A DNA stretch of 64,000 nt, taken from NCBI GenBank assembly GCA_902386135.1, contig CABMIB010000101.1, forward strand, positions 62,001-126,000, given 5' to 3'. Of the stretch, positions 1 through 9,195 are shown piece by piece (within the stretch, counting starts at the first letter, position 1; each line of letters begins with the position of its first letter). The stretch comes from an uncultured archaeon. GTDB taxonomy: Archaea > Halobacteriota > Methanosarcinia > Methanosarcinales > Methanoperedenaceae. A program made the position numbers and the translations under genes. The notes under the pieces were generated by a model that searched no databases, was not told the DNA's origin, and saw only the letters and a list, made by a program, of their open reading frames with translations.

Positions 1-909
1 GCCTATTCCGTAATTAAGCGCCAGCGGATGCTCTTTGTCCAGGAGCTTTGAGAACCTTTTCATGTTCACCGAGCCGCCGAATATCTTTGAGGGGTCGTAA
101 GCTTTCTCAGCGGTCGGGCGGAATTCTTCCATCATTACATCTGTCTGCGGAAGCAGGTTTACCACCTTGACTCTCTCTTTCCAGTCTTTTTCGCCGTTGT
201 TCTTAAGCACCTGGATAACATGCTGGCAGGTCGGACATCTTGAGAACGTCGGATATATCTCTCTCCACCTGAAATTCTGATGAACCTTCGAATTGACTTC
301 CTCTAAAACCGGCTTAAGCTTTTTCCGGTCAATAAAATTCAGCGGGTTCTCATGTGCAGGGCAGTAGAGCTCGGTCAATCCGCTGAAGAGTTCCGAGACA
401 CCATTAAGATCGAATTTAATACTGTACAGTTCGCCTTCTGGTTTTGTCGCATACCCGTCAAGGGTGTATGCCATGAGATTGATCAAATCGGTCTTTGCAG
501 AACTCGGGGGACCTATCAGGATAAAGAACCTGCTCTGGGCATCCCTGTTTATACATGCTTCTTCCAGGTGGTGCATGATCTCGTTTACCGGCTCTTCTAT
601 ACCGTAGAGGTAGATTTCAAAAGGGTTTGTTGCCCCGGCTCTTTTCCAGGGGCTTTCTATCCTGTCGTCCAGGAATCTCCATCTCCTGTGTTTCCAGGGC
701 TTTCTGGATTCCTCAGTCCCGAACATTCTCAGTGCGGCATATAACCGCTGAAACGCGTTAAAGCCCAGGGACGGGCGTTCCTGGAACATAGTTAAAAAAT
801 CATCCAGGCTGATTTCCTTTCGCTCAAATTCGTCCGGGTCTATTCTTATTACATCGTCACCAAGGTATACAACCTCTTTAAGTTCTTTTACAGCTTCTTG
901 AGTTTCCAT
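1..909 (-). CDS. PrkA-type serine protein kinase (AAA domain), partial
   Basis: This gene runs off the left edge, so only its first ~303 codons are seen. The start is the ATG at 909-907. The N-terminus (METQEAVKELKEVVY) is followed near residues 95-140 by NPFEIYLYGIEEPV and a P-loop-like GPPSSAKTDL. A CPAHENPL motif and a cysteine pair, SRCPTCQHV, follow. That order is typical of PrkA family kinases, which join an AAA-like ATPase to a kinase-like C-terminus; the C-terminus lies outside the window. The family is often found beside a von Willebrand-like protein and SpoVR, but those partners would also be outside. A TATA-like sequence on the minus strand at about 959-968 fits a short leader. The 910-1180 interval holds no gene I can support. 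Confidence 0.82.
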   Translation of the reverse strand, partial: METQEAVKELKEVVYLGDDVIRIDPDEFERKEISLDDFLTMFQERPSLGFNAFQRLYAALRMFGTEESRKPWKHRRWRFLDDRIESPWKRAGATNPFEIYLYGIEEPVNEIMHHLEEACINRDAQSRFFILIGPPSSAKTDLINLMAYTLDGYATKPEGELYSIKFDLNGVSELFSGLTELYCPAHENPLNFIDRKKLKPVLEEVNSKVHQNFRWREIYPTFSRCPTCQHVIQVLKNNGEKDWKERVKVVNLLPQTDVMMEEFRPTAEKAYDPSKIFGGSVNMKRFSKLLDKEHPLALNYGIG

Positions 910-1180
910 GTTTTAGCCTTTTTTTGTTAATGAGGTTTATTTTTCAATACTACTAAGGGTTATAAAACATTATCGGACGGCATTATCTTCAGTTAAAATT
1001 TTATCTTGTATTTTATTATAATGTCGCGTAACCAATGGCAGCAAGCTCACTACAAAAATTATTACTTATTGAAGAATAAATAAAAGTAAGTAATTTTTAG
1101 TTATCAGCAGCCATACTTTAAAAAACGAATGCCTGCAAAAAAAATGAAAAACTAAAGTTACCGCTCCAAGCCTTATAATT

Positions 1181-1687
1181 TCAAATGTTCTCGTTCTGGT
1201 AAACACCCGAATAACCCTGCGACACGTCTTCACCCAGCCTGAAAAACAGCAGTTGCAGTACGCGCGCATTTTTTCGAAGCTTAAAACCCTTCTCGTTATA
1301 CACAACAAGCAGGCTCTCGCTCCTCCCGCTGTAGCCAGCATCCCACACAGCGGTCTCTACAGTCGCGCCGCACCGGAGCAGGCTTGAGCGGGGTTTGGCT
1401 ATCGCGGCTATGTTCTTAGGGATGTTCACGACCTCATTGAATACGATCTTGTAGCTGCCTTGGGGTAAATGCACCCATCCCTCTTTATCAAACTCTATGT
1501 TTTTTGTCTGGGGGAGTTTTCGCTCAGAATTATCAAAGGCGATAGCGCCTGAGCTTTCGTGTGCTTCTACGCGCTGCAATGTCAGCTCGATACCGTTCGG
1601 CTGTACCTGGACAGCAGGGTCTATCATCTGTTCGACAAGGGATGGGGTTTTATTTATTAAGGAGATCAACTCATTATGTGATAGCAT
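1181..1687 (-). CDS. dut: dUTP diphosphatase / dCTP deaminase family protein
   Basis: The protein has 168 residues when started at the ATG at 1687-1685 (MLSHNELISLI). An upstream in-frame ATG exists, but the added residues overlap the leader element and look non-coding. Family motifs are visible: QPNGIELTL near the N-terminus, PRSSLLRCG, and the nucleotide-binding motif AVWDAGYSGRSE, followed by a hydrophobic C-terminal strand with ARVLQLLFF. It should hydrolyse dUTP to dUMP, keeping uracil out of DNA and feeding dTMP synthesis. The archaeal dUTPase and dCTP deaminase share this fold, so deaminase activity is not excluded. It is a single gene downstream of a copy of the structured leader also found before the two surface-protein genes. 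Confidence 0.75.
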   Translation of the reverse strand: MLSHNELISLINKTPSLVEQMIDPAVQVQPNGIELTLQRVEAHESSGAIAFDNSERKLPQTKNIEFDKEGWVHLPQGSYKIVFNEVVNIPKNIAAIAKPRSSLLRCGATVETAVWDAGYSGRSESLLVVYNEKGFKLRKNARVLQLLFFRLGEDVSQGYSGVYQNENI

Positions 1688-1689
1688 AA

Positions 1690-1830
1690 GGACACAATTG
1701 GAAGAAGGCCGGATAAATATTGCTAAAAGCGAGAAAGCGACTTCTTCAGCGCTAAATCGATGCATTCCACACCACCTGAGGCAAATCACCGTGCATCTCG
1801 GATTTTTAAAGCGTGATTTAAGAAATAAAA
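1690..1830 (-). promoter_or_regulatory. Structured leader element, copy 1 (before dut)
   Basis: Read on the minus strand this begins with ATCCGAGATGCAC, then GATTTGCC and GGTGG, and closes with TGCATC, so GATGCA can pair with TGCATC. The same block, with compensating changes, precedes the two surface-protein genes at 4049 and 6532. This copy lacks the second hairpin (AAGGC...GCCTT) and looks shortened or decayed. I do not recognise it as a known riboswitch class. Confidence 0.5.
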
Positions 1831-1886
1831 AATAAAATTAGGGAAGGAGAACCTACCCCATTTTTTTTTAAACCGGCTCGTTTGAT

Positions 1887-4049
1887 TTAGGAGTGAATCA
1901 CTATCGAACCGCCTTTAAGTATAGTAGTCGGTGCGCCATCATCGGCTGTACCAAGTTCGTTATCATAGACTACCGCATCGCCATTGTTCTTATCCCATAT
2001 CTTTATCCTGAACTTATCGGTACCGCCGCCACCATTGATCGCACCATCGATTGCAGTCAGTAAGAAGCCATAGTTGCCTGCGCCGTTGATCGTACCAGTG
2101 CCTTTATACTGTGCACGTGCGCCAGCTATTACCAGCCAATCGTAAGCAGTACTATGGAAGTTAAGGTTAGCCACTTGGAACTGAAATTCTGTTTCTCCAG
2201 TTGGTACGGTTGCTCCTTTCTTATACTTTGATACAAAGCCGAAGTTAGCTCTTCCTGTTAATGATGTATCTTGTATATACGCACCTGCTGGCGAGGTAAT
2301 CCAGCCGCCGCCTGTTACAAATCCTCCATTAGGATCGTATACTACTACGTACTGAGACACGGCTGTTCCAACTCCACCATCCTTATCTGTTACAGTCAAT
2401 GTTATTGTATATACACCGGGTGCACTGTAGGCATGGCTGCCTGCAACAGATCCAGATCCTGCTGTCTCTGTAACTGTACCTGCTGTCATTGCTCCGTCGT
2501 TCCAATCTATTGTGGCAGTATGGGTATCTAGGACTCCTGGATCAGTAAAAGGAGAGCTTATAGAGATAGTAGTACCGACAGGTTGAGGATCCGCAGGAAT
2601 TGTGATAGGACCTACTGTGGGGGCTACATTAGCAATGTTCGCGGTGGTAGTCTTGGTATCGGTCGCTCCATGAGTATCTGTCACTGTCAGAGATACTGTA
2701 TATGCGCCATTGTCCTTGTATGTGTGTGTAACCGTTGCTCCTGAACCAGTACTTCCATCTCCAAAGTCCCACTGGTAGCTGACGACGCTATCTCCTGCAT
2801 CAGGATCAGATGATAGTGAACCATCTAAATTGACGGCTGAACCTTCATTTCCTGAATAAGGTCCCCCTGGGACTGCTACCGGAGGATTATTTGGGTTAAG
2901 AACATGTATTATAACTGTCTGGTCGCCGTAATTTACTCCAGCATTATCTACTGCACTGATGGTAAATGTATAATCTCCGGGAGATGTTCCATCAGGGACC
3001 TTGATAACTATATCAAAGCTTGTAGTTACTCCTGTAGGACCTGAGTATGATGCAGGAGTTGATGAGACTAGCCACGACTCATATCCTGAGCTTGCCTGTA
3101 AGTGAAGATTATTCACCGTTGGAGCGGTGAGTGTGGCAGTTACCGCATTTACTACATCGTCGGCAAGAGTTGTCGAACCAGTAATGAAAGTCTTCCCTCC
3201 AGTGAGTCCAGTCCAATAGTTCCAGAATTCAAGTATATTATGACCTGCAGGGCCGCCTTCATAAGATGCTGGCCAGTCAGCCGTATGGGCTTCTATCAAT
3301 ATGACATTATTAGAAGCCATAGCTCCCAGAACTGTTTGAAGGTTTAGGTCGTCGGCAGTGAACATTATTTCATCCCGGCCGGGGTCACCGCCTGTGGACC
3401 AGGTGCCGCTTATACCCGATACGCCTTCATTTAGATTATCATCGTGGGGGACATTATCTCCAAAATTGACGATAATCTTCTTTGCTCCAGAACGCCATCC
3501 GACTGATGAATCTGCGTAGCTCTCATAGAATATTCTGGTGTAATCTTGCGGACCATCAGCACCACAGCCCAGTATCAATCCATTGATGGCATTTGACACA
3601 ACAGTCTTATCGCTGGTAACAGCCTGGTTCAACTTATAGGCATAGTCACCACCACCACAGGGATAACTCCCATATGTGCTAGAGTACCCATAGGAACTAT
3701 AAGAGTGCGGATAATCCATGTACGACATAACACCGTAATTGATATCAACTCCAGTCGCTGACAGATTATTCATGATATCGATTGATTTAGCTTTTGCTGT
3801 GCTAATGGTACTGCCCATGCTTCCTGTCAGATCGAATGCAAAAATCACATCGGCTTTGGGTGGCAATGCAGGTATTGTTACGGTCTTGGTCTCTGTAGCA
3901 GATTCTCCTGGTTTTAAAGTTGCTTCAAACGTTGCAGGAGATATTGATGCACTTACTACTGGCAACATCAAGCCAAATACTAATAATACTGCTGTCGATA
4001 TACTGCCCATCGATTTCAACAAACTATTCATATTTTTTCTTTTGTTCAT
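1887..4049 (-). CDS. Secreted surface protein: vWA-like domain, two PKD domains, TGGGWI C-terminal domain
   Basis: The 720-residue protein starts with a Lys/Arg-rich stretch and a hydrophobic signal peptide ending near residue 35. Residues ~60-330 form a von Willebrand factor A-like domain with a metal-site motif, FAFDLTGSMG. Two PKD repeats follow at about 390-475 and 480-570; the first holds SYQWDFGDGS, the second DWNDG. The last ~140 residues begin GGFVTGGGWI and end IVIHS, and a homologous domain ends the next protein. Such architecture fits an extracellular adhesion or envelope protein; the ligand is unknown. No C-terminal membrane anchor or PGF-type sorting motif is visible. A ~235-nt leader with conserved hairpins precedes it. 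Confidence 0.8.
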   Translation of the reverse strand: MNKRKNMNSLLKSMGSISTAVLLVFGLMLPVVSASISPATFEATLKPGESATETKTVTIPALPPKADVIFAFDLTGSMGSTISTAKAKSIDIMNNLSATGVDINYGVMSYMDYPHSYSSYGYSSTYGSYPCGGGDYAYKLNQAVTSDKTVVSNAINGLILGCGADGPQDYTRIFYESYADSSVGWRSGAKKIIVNFGDNVPHDDNLNEGVSGISGTWSTGGDPGRDEIMFTADDLNLQTVLGAMASNNVILIEAHTADWPASYEGGPAGHNILEFWNYWTGLTGGKTFITGSTTLADDVVNAVTATLTAPTVNNLHLQASSGYESWLVSSTPASYSGPTGVTTSFDIVIKVPDGTSPGDYTFTISAVDNAGVNYGDQTVIIHVLNPNNPPVAVPGGPYSGNEGSAVNLDGSLSSDPDAGDSVVSYQWDFGDGSTGSGATVTHTYKDNGAYTVSLTVTDTHGATDTKTTTANIANVAPTVGPITIPADPQPVGTTISISSPFTDPGVLDTHTATIDWNDGAMTAGTVTETAGSGSVAGSHAYSAPGVYTITLTVTDKDGGVGTAVSQYVVVYDPNGGFVTGGGWITSPAGAYIQDTSLTGRANFGFVSKYKKGATVPTGETEFQFQVANLNFHSTAYDWLVIAGARAQYKGTGTINGAGNYGFLLTAIDGAINGGGGTDKFRIKIWDKNNGDAVVYDNELGTADDGAPTTILKGGSIVIHS

Positions 4050-4054
4050 TTTTT

Positions 4055-4320
4055 TCCTCCATCATTTCTGGTATTTACCCATAGGCAAGGCTCACCCTAG
4101 CTGCCTTGTATAGCGCCCCACCTCGGCGCTTGATGCACTTACCGCACCACCCTTACAGACAAATCCCTGTGCATCTCGGATTTTTTAAGATACGGTTTTA
4201 ATTAAATTTTTTTTCAACAAGAACTATCTACCACCCTTTTTTTGTCATGGATAAGGACTGTCCACCATTTTTTACCCTATCCGTCCAATTTTGGTAATGT
4301 CATTGCCATATATAAACCTT
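4055..4320 (-). promoter_or_regulatory. Promoter and structured leader, copy 2 (surface protein at 4049)
   Basis: On the minus strand a TATA box (TTTATATA, 4308-4315) predicts a start near 4285 and a leader of about 235 nt. The leader holds GATGCAC pairing with GTGCATC around a GGG/CCC-containing loop, then GGTGGTGCGG, a GCGCC/GGCGC stem, and AAGGC pairing with GCCTT, followed by GGGTAAATACC and a GGAGG ribosome site. The same order occurs in copy 3, where both sides of the first stem change together. A shared TGGTGGACAG lies between the promoter and the first hairpin. Confidence 0.6.
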
Positions 4321-4492
4321 TCTAAATCTTAATGTATATTAGTTATAATGCTCATGCAATTTATAGTAACTAACCGTGATTATAGCTTTTTGTAAATTGC
4401 GTTCAAGATTAAAGCAGTCCGGAACTTCAATAAACAATGTCCCGAAAAAGCAGAAACTTAATGGATACAAAAAAGAGTAAGGGATAGAAGTT

Positions 4493-4632
4493 CTTTCGTG
4501 CAAAGAAGCCTGATGAATTATGGCAATTAGATAAAAGTACCCTTTACTGTACAGGAGAAGAAACACTGGTTTGTAGTGTATTGACGACTACAGAAGTATT
4601 TGCTGATATTAAGCGTGGGAGAAGTTTCTGAA
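4493..4632 (+). pseudogene. Possible transposase (DDE) remnant
   Basis: One short plus-strand frame reads FFRAKKPDELWQLDKS followed by TLYCTGEETLVCSVL. The PDELWQ-D pattern resembles the first catalytic-Asp region of rve-type transposases (such as PxxxWxxD), and nothing else of the gene is intact. The rest of the 4321-4702 interval shows no gene. It could equally be chance resemblance, hence low confidence. Confidence 0.25.
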
Positions 4633-4702
4633 AATGCAGGGCGTAGAGCCGTTATTTGCCCATCTATATAAATAAAAAAAGAGGGATTTTCACCCTCAAA
4701 CT

Positions 4703-6532
4703 CTAACTATGTATCTGTATATTCCCACTGCTCAGGATAGCTCCGTTTGAATACGGATATGTCGGTAGAGATATCTTGAACACATCAGTACCTTTACCTG
4801 GTTCTGCATTATCCTCGACGTATACTACGAAAGGATAAGAGCCTGCACCGTTCACCTGGGCAAGTCCGGTTATTACACCTTTCTTCTTGTCCAAGGTGGT
4901 TGCCACTGTATTTATCTGGATGCTCTTGATATTCAGCTTGGCTATGTGGTCCTGATATTCTACATTACCCTGTGCTGTGTTTGAACTATCTGGATACTGT
5001 CCCACGATTCCGAATGTAGCCTTCGGGTCACCCGTAATGTTTATCCAGCCTCCACCGGTTATCTTGCCTTTGTGGAAGTTGCCGAAGTCCTGTCCGGTGA
5101 TTGCTGCCCCGCTTGTTATAGTTACTGTATAGGTGCCTGTCGTTGGCGCTGTCTGAACCCAGCCGTTCTGCATTGTTTCGCTTATGGTGTATGTTCCTGC
5201 TGTTAGTCCAGTGAAATTGTAGTTGCCGTTTGCGTCGGTTGTTGTTGTCTGAGACACAGCCGTACCTGTGATTGAGTCCGTACCATTTATTGTTATGTTC
5301 CAACCAGCAAGTCCTGACTCATTGGGGTCTCTTACTCCGTTAGCATTAAGGTCTTCGAACTTCGTACCAGAAACACTTCCAAGCTGGAAGTTGCCGAAGT
5401 CTTTACCTACCACACCATTGCCGCCGCTGATATTTACTGTGTATGTCGCTGAACCCGTCATTGATACAGCAGGTGCTGTCTGAATCCAACCAGGCTGTAA
5501 AACTTCGCCGACTGTATAGTTGCCATCAGTTAAGTTTGTGAAATTGTAACTACCGTCCGGGGCAGTTGTCTGGGTTATCGTAACACCAGTATCATTTGTC
5601 AATGTGATAGTCCAGTTCGCAAGTCCGGGTTCTCCTGCGTCCTGTGTTCCATTGCCGTTCAGGTCATTGAACTTTATACCAGAAATGTTTCCTTTTGGCG
5701 CCGCCTGCTGGCCACCGAATCCGCATGTGCCTTTCGGTATTTCAAATGCATGGGCGCGCGCTGGAGTGTATGCTTCCTTTGACCACATCACATCAACTGG
5801 AGCGAAGGTGTTAGGATCGCATGAAAGACCTTCGTCTCGGAAGTTAGGGTCACCGGCAACTTGAGTTGAAAAGTTAAACGCTGGCGCTAATGTATTCTTA
5901 TCTACTACCCATACGTGACTACATCCATCTGAGCCCTGGAATAATAAGTTACCACCCATCGCCACTCCGCTATTGTAGCAACTTGTACCAGTCCAATGGA
6001 AACTTCGAACCGGGTTGCCGTTGACGTCAAACACATAGATAGTTGTTGAACCATCAGGACTCCAATATATTTGATTGGGGGTGACAGTGCTGTCAAATCC
6101 TATTCCATCAATTAGGCCAGCAGAAACGCCTGTATTAAATTTGGGGGTAGTTGAAATTACGTTCTTGCCAGCATCAAGTTGAATCATGTAGACCTCGCCT
6201 GGAATACTACTGCCTCCGCCGTTAGCTGCCCAGATGACATTGCGGGTTGCATCGTAAGCAATTGACCCTAGCCCACCTTCAATTGTGTAGCTTGCGCTAA
6301 CCGTTCCAGTCGTTGGGTCAGCTCTATAAAGATCTGTTGGGCTGCTATAGCAGGAGTACCACAAGTTGGCACCATCGAACGTTACACCCGTACCTAAGCC
6401 TGATGTACAATTTTGGCTGAAGGTCACATTGCCCACAAGGTCTCCTGTAGCTGCTTGAGACATGGTTGATAGAGCCAGTACCGCTACAAGAACCAGCCCC
6501 GCCTCCATTATTGCTCTTCCTAAATTTTTCAT
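4703..6532 (-). CDS. Secreted surface protein: propeller-like N-terminus, two SdrD-like B domains, TGGGWI C-terminal domain
   Basis: The 609-residue protein has a signal peptide (MKNLGRAIMEAG then a hydrophobic run to about residue 28). Residues ~30-280 look like a YncE/NHL-type beta propeller (VTFDGANLWYS, SIAYDATRNVIWAANGG). Two SdrD-like B domains follow, beginning GNISGIKFNDLNGNG and GSVSGTKFEDLNANG, at about 283-385 and 387-490; such domains form stiff calcium-binding stalks in bacterial adhesins. The C-terminus from KITGGGWIN to IQIHS matches the end of the 720-residue neighbour. It is likely an exported cell-surface or extracellular protein. Both neighbours are transcribed in the same direction but from their own promoters. 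Confidence 0.8.
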   Translation of the reverse strand: MKNLGRAIMEAGLVLVAVLALSTMSQAATGDLVGNVTFSQNCTSGLGTGVTFDGANLWYSCYSSPTDLYRADPTTGTVSASYTIEGGLGSIAYDATRNVIWAANGGGSSIPGEVYMIQLDAGKNVISTTPKFNTGVSAGLIDGIGFDSTVTPNQIYWSPDGSTTIYVFDVNGNPVRSFHWTGTSCYNSGVAMGGNLLFQGSDGCSHVWVVDKNTLAPAFNFSTQVAGDPNFRDEGLSCDPNTFAPVDVMWSKEAYTPARAHAFEIPKGTCGFGGQQAAPKGNISGIKFNDLNGNGTQDAGEPGLANWTITLTNDTGVTITQTTAPDGSYNFTNLTDGNYTVGEVLQPGWIQTAPAVSMTGSATYTVNISGGNGVVGKDFGNFQLGSVSGTKFEDLNANGVRDPNESGLAGWNITINGTDSITGTAVSQTTTTDANGNYNFTGLTAGTYTISETMQNGWVQTAPTTGTYTVTITSGAAITGQDFGNFHKGKITGGGWINITGDPKATFGIVGQYPDSSNTAQGNVEYQDHIAKLNIKSIQINTVATTLDKKKGVITGLAQVNGAGSYPFVVYVEDNAEPGKGTDVFKISLPTYPYSNGAILSSGNIQIHS

Positions 6533-6539
6533 TTTTTTT

Positions 6540-6865
6540 TACCTCCTATTTTATATTTCAGAGTATTTACCTTTCGGCAAGGCTCGCCCATAGCTCACGC
6601 TCATTCATAGCTGCCTTGTATCATTGCGCCTCCTCTATGCGCTCATGATGTACTCACCACGCCACCCTTGAGGGCAAATCCCCGTACATCTCGGATTTTT
6701 TAAAGTGTGGTTTTAATTAGAGAGATCTAAAGAAAGAGTAAACTTTTTTTAATCACCTCTGTCCACCGTTTTTCGTTATTTATAGAGCAACTTGAACGTT
6801 ATCCAGTATAATAATTCCAGTATAATCCAAGTTTAGGCAATAATTGTCATGATATATAAGTATTT
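6540..6865 (-). promoter_or_regulatory. Promoter and structured leader, copy 3 (surface protein at 6532)
   Basis: The minus-strand TATA box TTATATAT (6852-6859) predicts a ~295-nt leader. It holds GATGTAC pairing with GTACATC, a GGG...CCC inner helix, GGTGGCGTGG, a GCGC stem, and CAAGGC pairing with GCCTTG followed by CCGAAAGGTAAATAC and AGGAGGT. Relative to copy 2 the first stem has a C-G to T-A exchange, so both arms changed together. The remaining 6866-7011 interval shows no gene. Confidence 0.6.
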
Positions 6866-7011
6866 CTGAATTATAATGATTATTAATTATAATGAGCATG
6901 TTTTAATTTTCCCACAAAGAAGCAAATATTAATCTGAATTGAGTGTATGATACTGCAAATCTTGCCTCAAAAATAACCCATTAATGCTATTACACACTAA
7001 AAAGTGAGAAA

Positions 7012-7260
7012 ATGACCACAATCGAACTTTATTATTCGGATACATGCCGCGACTGCCACCAGCTAAGGACACTTTTAATGCAGGTAGTGCCTAAAAGCAT
7101 GAAATTCAAGGAGATCAATATCTCCTACCCCGAAGGGCGGCAGCGCGCAAGCGAGCTTAACATTATGTCGGTACCCACGATAGCCATAGATGGAGAGGTA
7201 GTATTTGTGGGAAGGACATCCAGAGAGGAGCTTCTAAGGGAGATTAATTCAAGAAAATAA
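7012..7260 (+). CDS. Thioredoxin/glutaredoxin-like protein
   Basis: This 82-residue protein has the small thioredoxin fold pattern: a first strand TTIELYYSDTC, a CRDC redox motif at residues ~12-15, and the cis-proline region MSVPTIAID. It ends with the helix SREELLREINSRK. It probably acts as a cytosolic dithiol carrier or disulfide reductase; the electron donor and target are unknown. Methanogens often hold several such small thioredoxins. It stands alone, divergent from the surface protein gene and convergent with the downstream lipoprotein gene. Confidence 0.8.
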   Translation: MTTIELYYSDTCRDCHQLRTLLMQVVPKSMKFKEINISYPEGRQRASELNIMSVPTIAIDGEVVFVGRTSREELLREINSRK

Positions 7261-7310
7261 TGAAAAAGCGAGAAACAGCATTGGTGCGTTTATATTCTCA
7301 AACTATATCC

Positions 7311-8876
7311 TCAAACTATCTTTTCCTCTACTAAATAAATGCCGTCATCTTTTAAAGCAAGATAATGGAAAGTATCCAGTGAATCAAAGATAATATTTCC
7401 TCCTTTGTTAGTAAAGATAATAAAATCATATCCGTTTCCCCTTTTTTCGTCCACGACCACGAACTGCTTACTGCCACTAAAAGCACCATAAACCACATGC
7501 CCGCCCTCAGGGCTGAATGTCAGAGTGCCTTCTATAATACCGTCGTATCCATCTTTTTTATCCGCCAGCATGCCACCCCCGGTGTTCACCTCATTTTCCT
7601 TGTAAGCCATCTGTATCCCATCCCCGGGCTTGCTATAAGGACTGAAGGTGAGAATGCCGCTCCCTGCGCCACCATATTGCTTCTCTTTTCCATCAACTAC
7701 CACGAACCACGTTCCGTTTTCTTCTGCCCCGTAGGCGACCCTCATACTGCCAGGGCTGAACACCGGGGTATACCTCAGGATGCCGTCATAATGCTTCTCT
7801 TCTTTCCCATCCGTCACTACAAACAACTCTTTACCTTCCCTTGCTATATAAGCGACCCGCTGGCTGTCGGGGCTGAATACAGGAACATACCTGTCTTTCG
7901 GGATACTGTCATAATGCTTCTCCTCTTTTCCATCCACTACTACAAACCATTTCTCCTCATTTTTTGCCACATAAGCCATCCGTGTGCTATTCGGACTGAA
8001 GAAGAGAGAATATTTCAGGATGCCATTGTACTGCTTTTCTTCTTTTCCATCCAATACCACGAACCACTTTCCACCCTCGTTTGCTGCATAAGCCATCCGC
8101 TTACTATCAGGGCTGAATACAGGGGTATGAGGCGGGATCATATCATATCGCTTTTCTTCTTTCCCATCCACTACCACGAACCACTTTCCACCTTCTCTGG
8201 CTGCATAAGCCACCCTGCTGCTATCCGGGCTGAAGGTCAGGCTTCCCTCTCCGATGTCATCGTACTTTTTCTCTTCCTTTCCATCCACCACTACAAACCA
8301 TTTTTTATTTTCTTTCGCTACATATGCGACCCGCCGGCTGTCAGGACTGAAGATGAGGCTGTCTCCCCCGATGCCATCGTACTGCATGCTCTCTATTCCA
8401 TCCACGACTGCAAACCACTTTCCGCTTTCGTTTGCCGCATAAGCTATCCGGTTGCTATCATAGCTGAAAAAAGGAGTATGTTTCAGGATGCCGTCATACC
8501 GCTTTCCCTCATTTCCATCCGCTACCACGAACCACTTTCCGCCTTCTTTTGCGGCGTAAGCTGTCCTCTTGCTATCAGGACTGAAGACCGGAGAATCTGA
8601 ATCGATCTCATCGTATCGATTATTTTCGTTTCCGTCTACGACCATGGACTGTTTTTTGCCTTCGTTTGCAATATACGCCACTTGATCGCTGTCCGGGCTT
8701 ACCTTGAAATTCTCAGGGATCATTGAAAAAAAACCGGATTTAACGATGAGTTTTTCTGATATCACCCTGTCGTTCGTCCCATCAATTTCCGGCAGTCCCG
8801 ATTTAGTTCCCTGCTGGACACAACCGCTGATAAGAGTGATTGCAATTAAGGTGAGAATAATTATAGTCTTCCGCAT
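7311..8876 (-). CDS. Lipoprotein with ~11 propeller-type repeats (TolB/WD40-like)
   Basis: I start this at the ATG at 8876-8874, which gives a clean lipoprotein signal (MRKTIIILTL ... LISGC); a 12-residue upstream extension lacks any signal logic. After the lipobox come about eleven tandem repeats of ~42 residues, each with FSPDS-RVAYAA...KWFVVVDGKEEK-YDGI. This is the pattern of TolB/WD40-like PD40 blades. Near-identical central repeats imply recent internal duplication. The protein would sit outside the membrane, lipid-anchored. Its ligand is unknown. The strong antisense frame across the same DNA is a by-product of the repeats. Confidence 0.8.
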   Translation of the reverse strand: MRKTIIILTLIAITLISGCVQQGTKSGLPEIDGTNDRVISEKLIVKSGFFSMIPENFKVSPDSDQVAYIANEGKKQSMVVDGNENNRYDEIDSDSPVFSPDSKRTAYAAKEGGKWFVVADGNEGKRYDGILKHTPFFSYDSNRIAYAANESGKWFAVVDGIESMQYDGIGGDSLIFSPDSRRVAYVAKENKKWFVVVDGKEEKKYDDIGEGSLTFSPDSSRVAYAAREGGKWFVVVDGKEEKRYDMIPPHTPVFSPDSKRMAYAANEGGKWFVVLDGKEEKQYNGILKYSLFFSPNSTRMAYVAKNEEKWFVVVDGKEEKHYDSIPKDRYVPVFSPDSQRVAYIAREGKELFVVTDGKEEKHYDGILRYTPVFSPGSMRVAYGAEENGTWFVVVDGKEKQYGGAGSGILTFSPYSKPGDGIQMAYKENEVNTGGGMLADKKDGYDGIIEGTLTFSPEGGHVVYGAFSGSKQFVVVDEKRGNGYDFIIFTNKGGNIIFDSLDTFHYLALKDDGIYLVEEKIV

Positions 8877-8898
8877 AACATCCGATAATATTCTATAA

Positions 8899-8953
8899 AC
8901 CACAGAGAACACAGAGCAAAAACCAACTCTGTGCTCTCGTGTACTCTGTGGTG
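8899..8953. repeat. Imperfect palindrome CCACAGAG...CTCTGTGG
   Basis: The arms CCACAGAGAACACAGAG and CTCTGTG/ACTCTGTGG face each other around a short centre. Similar heptamer-like palindromes occur elsewhere in the window in other sequence families. It lies just upstream of the lipoprotein start codon. The rest of 8954-9195 holds the SepCysS upstream region and no gene. Confidence 0.6.
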
Positions 8954-9195
8954 AATTATCTTGTTTTGACTGTTTTTAATAAAGCTAACGTAATTTTTAT
9001 ATCACTTATATTAAGTATTGCAGACGACTATAAATGGCTTTTCATACATTTCCATACAATTTTAATATATAATCCTGATATTTTTACCGGTTCTTAACTT
9101 GATCATTCAGGCAAACGTCATAATTGCCCTTTCCATTAATTTTAAGTTCATTCAGGAACTCTTTGAGCATGATTTTCAATACGTGAGAGCAAAGT

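Noticed and set aside
1066-1341. 91-residue minus-strand frame overlapping dUTPase
   Set aside because: Out-of-frame overlap with clear dUTPase motifs; product has no recognisable feature.
4339-4566. 75-residue minus-strand frame
   Set aside because: No ribosome site, no family resemblance, and it overlaps the possible transposase remnant on the other strand.
7497-8600. Long + strand open frame across the propeller lipoprotein
   Set aside because: It is antisense to clear TolB-like repeats with a lipoprotein signal, and its product has no domain logic.
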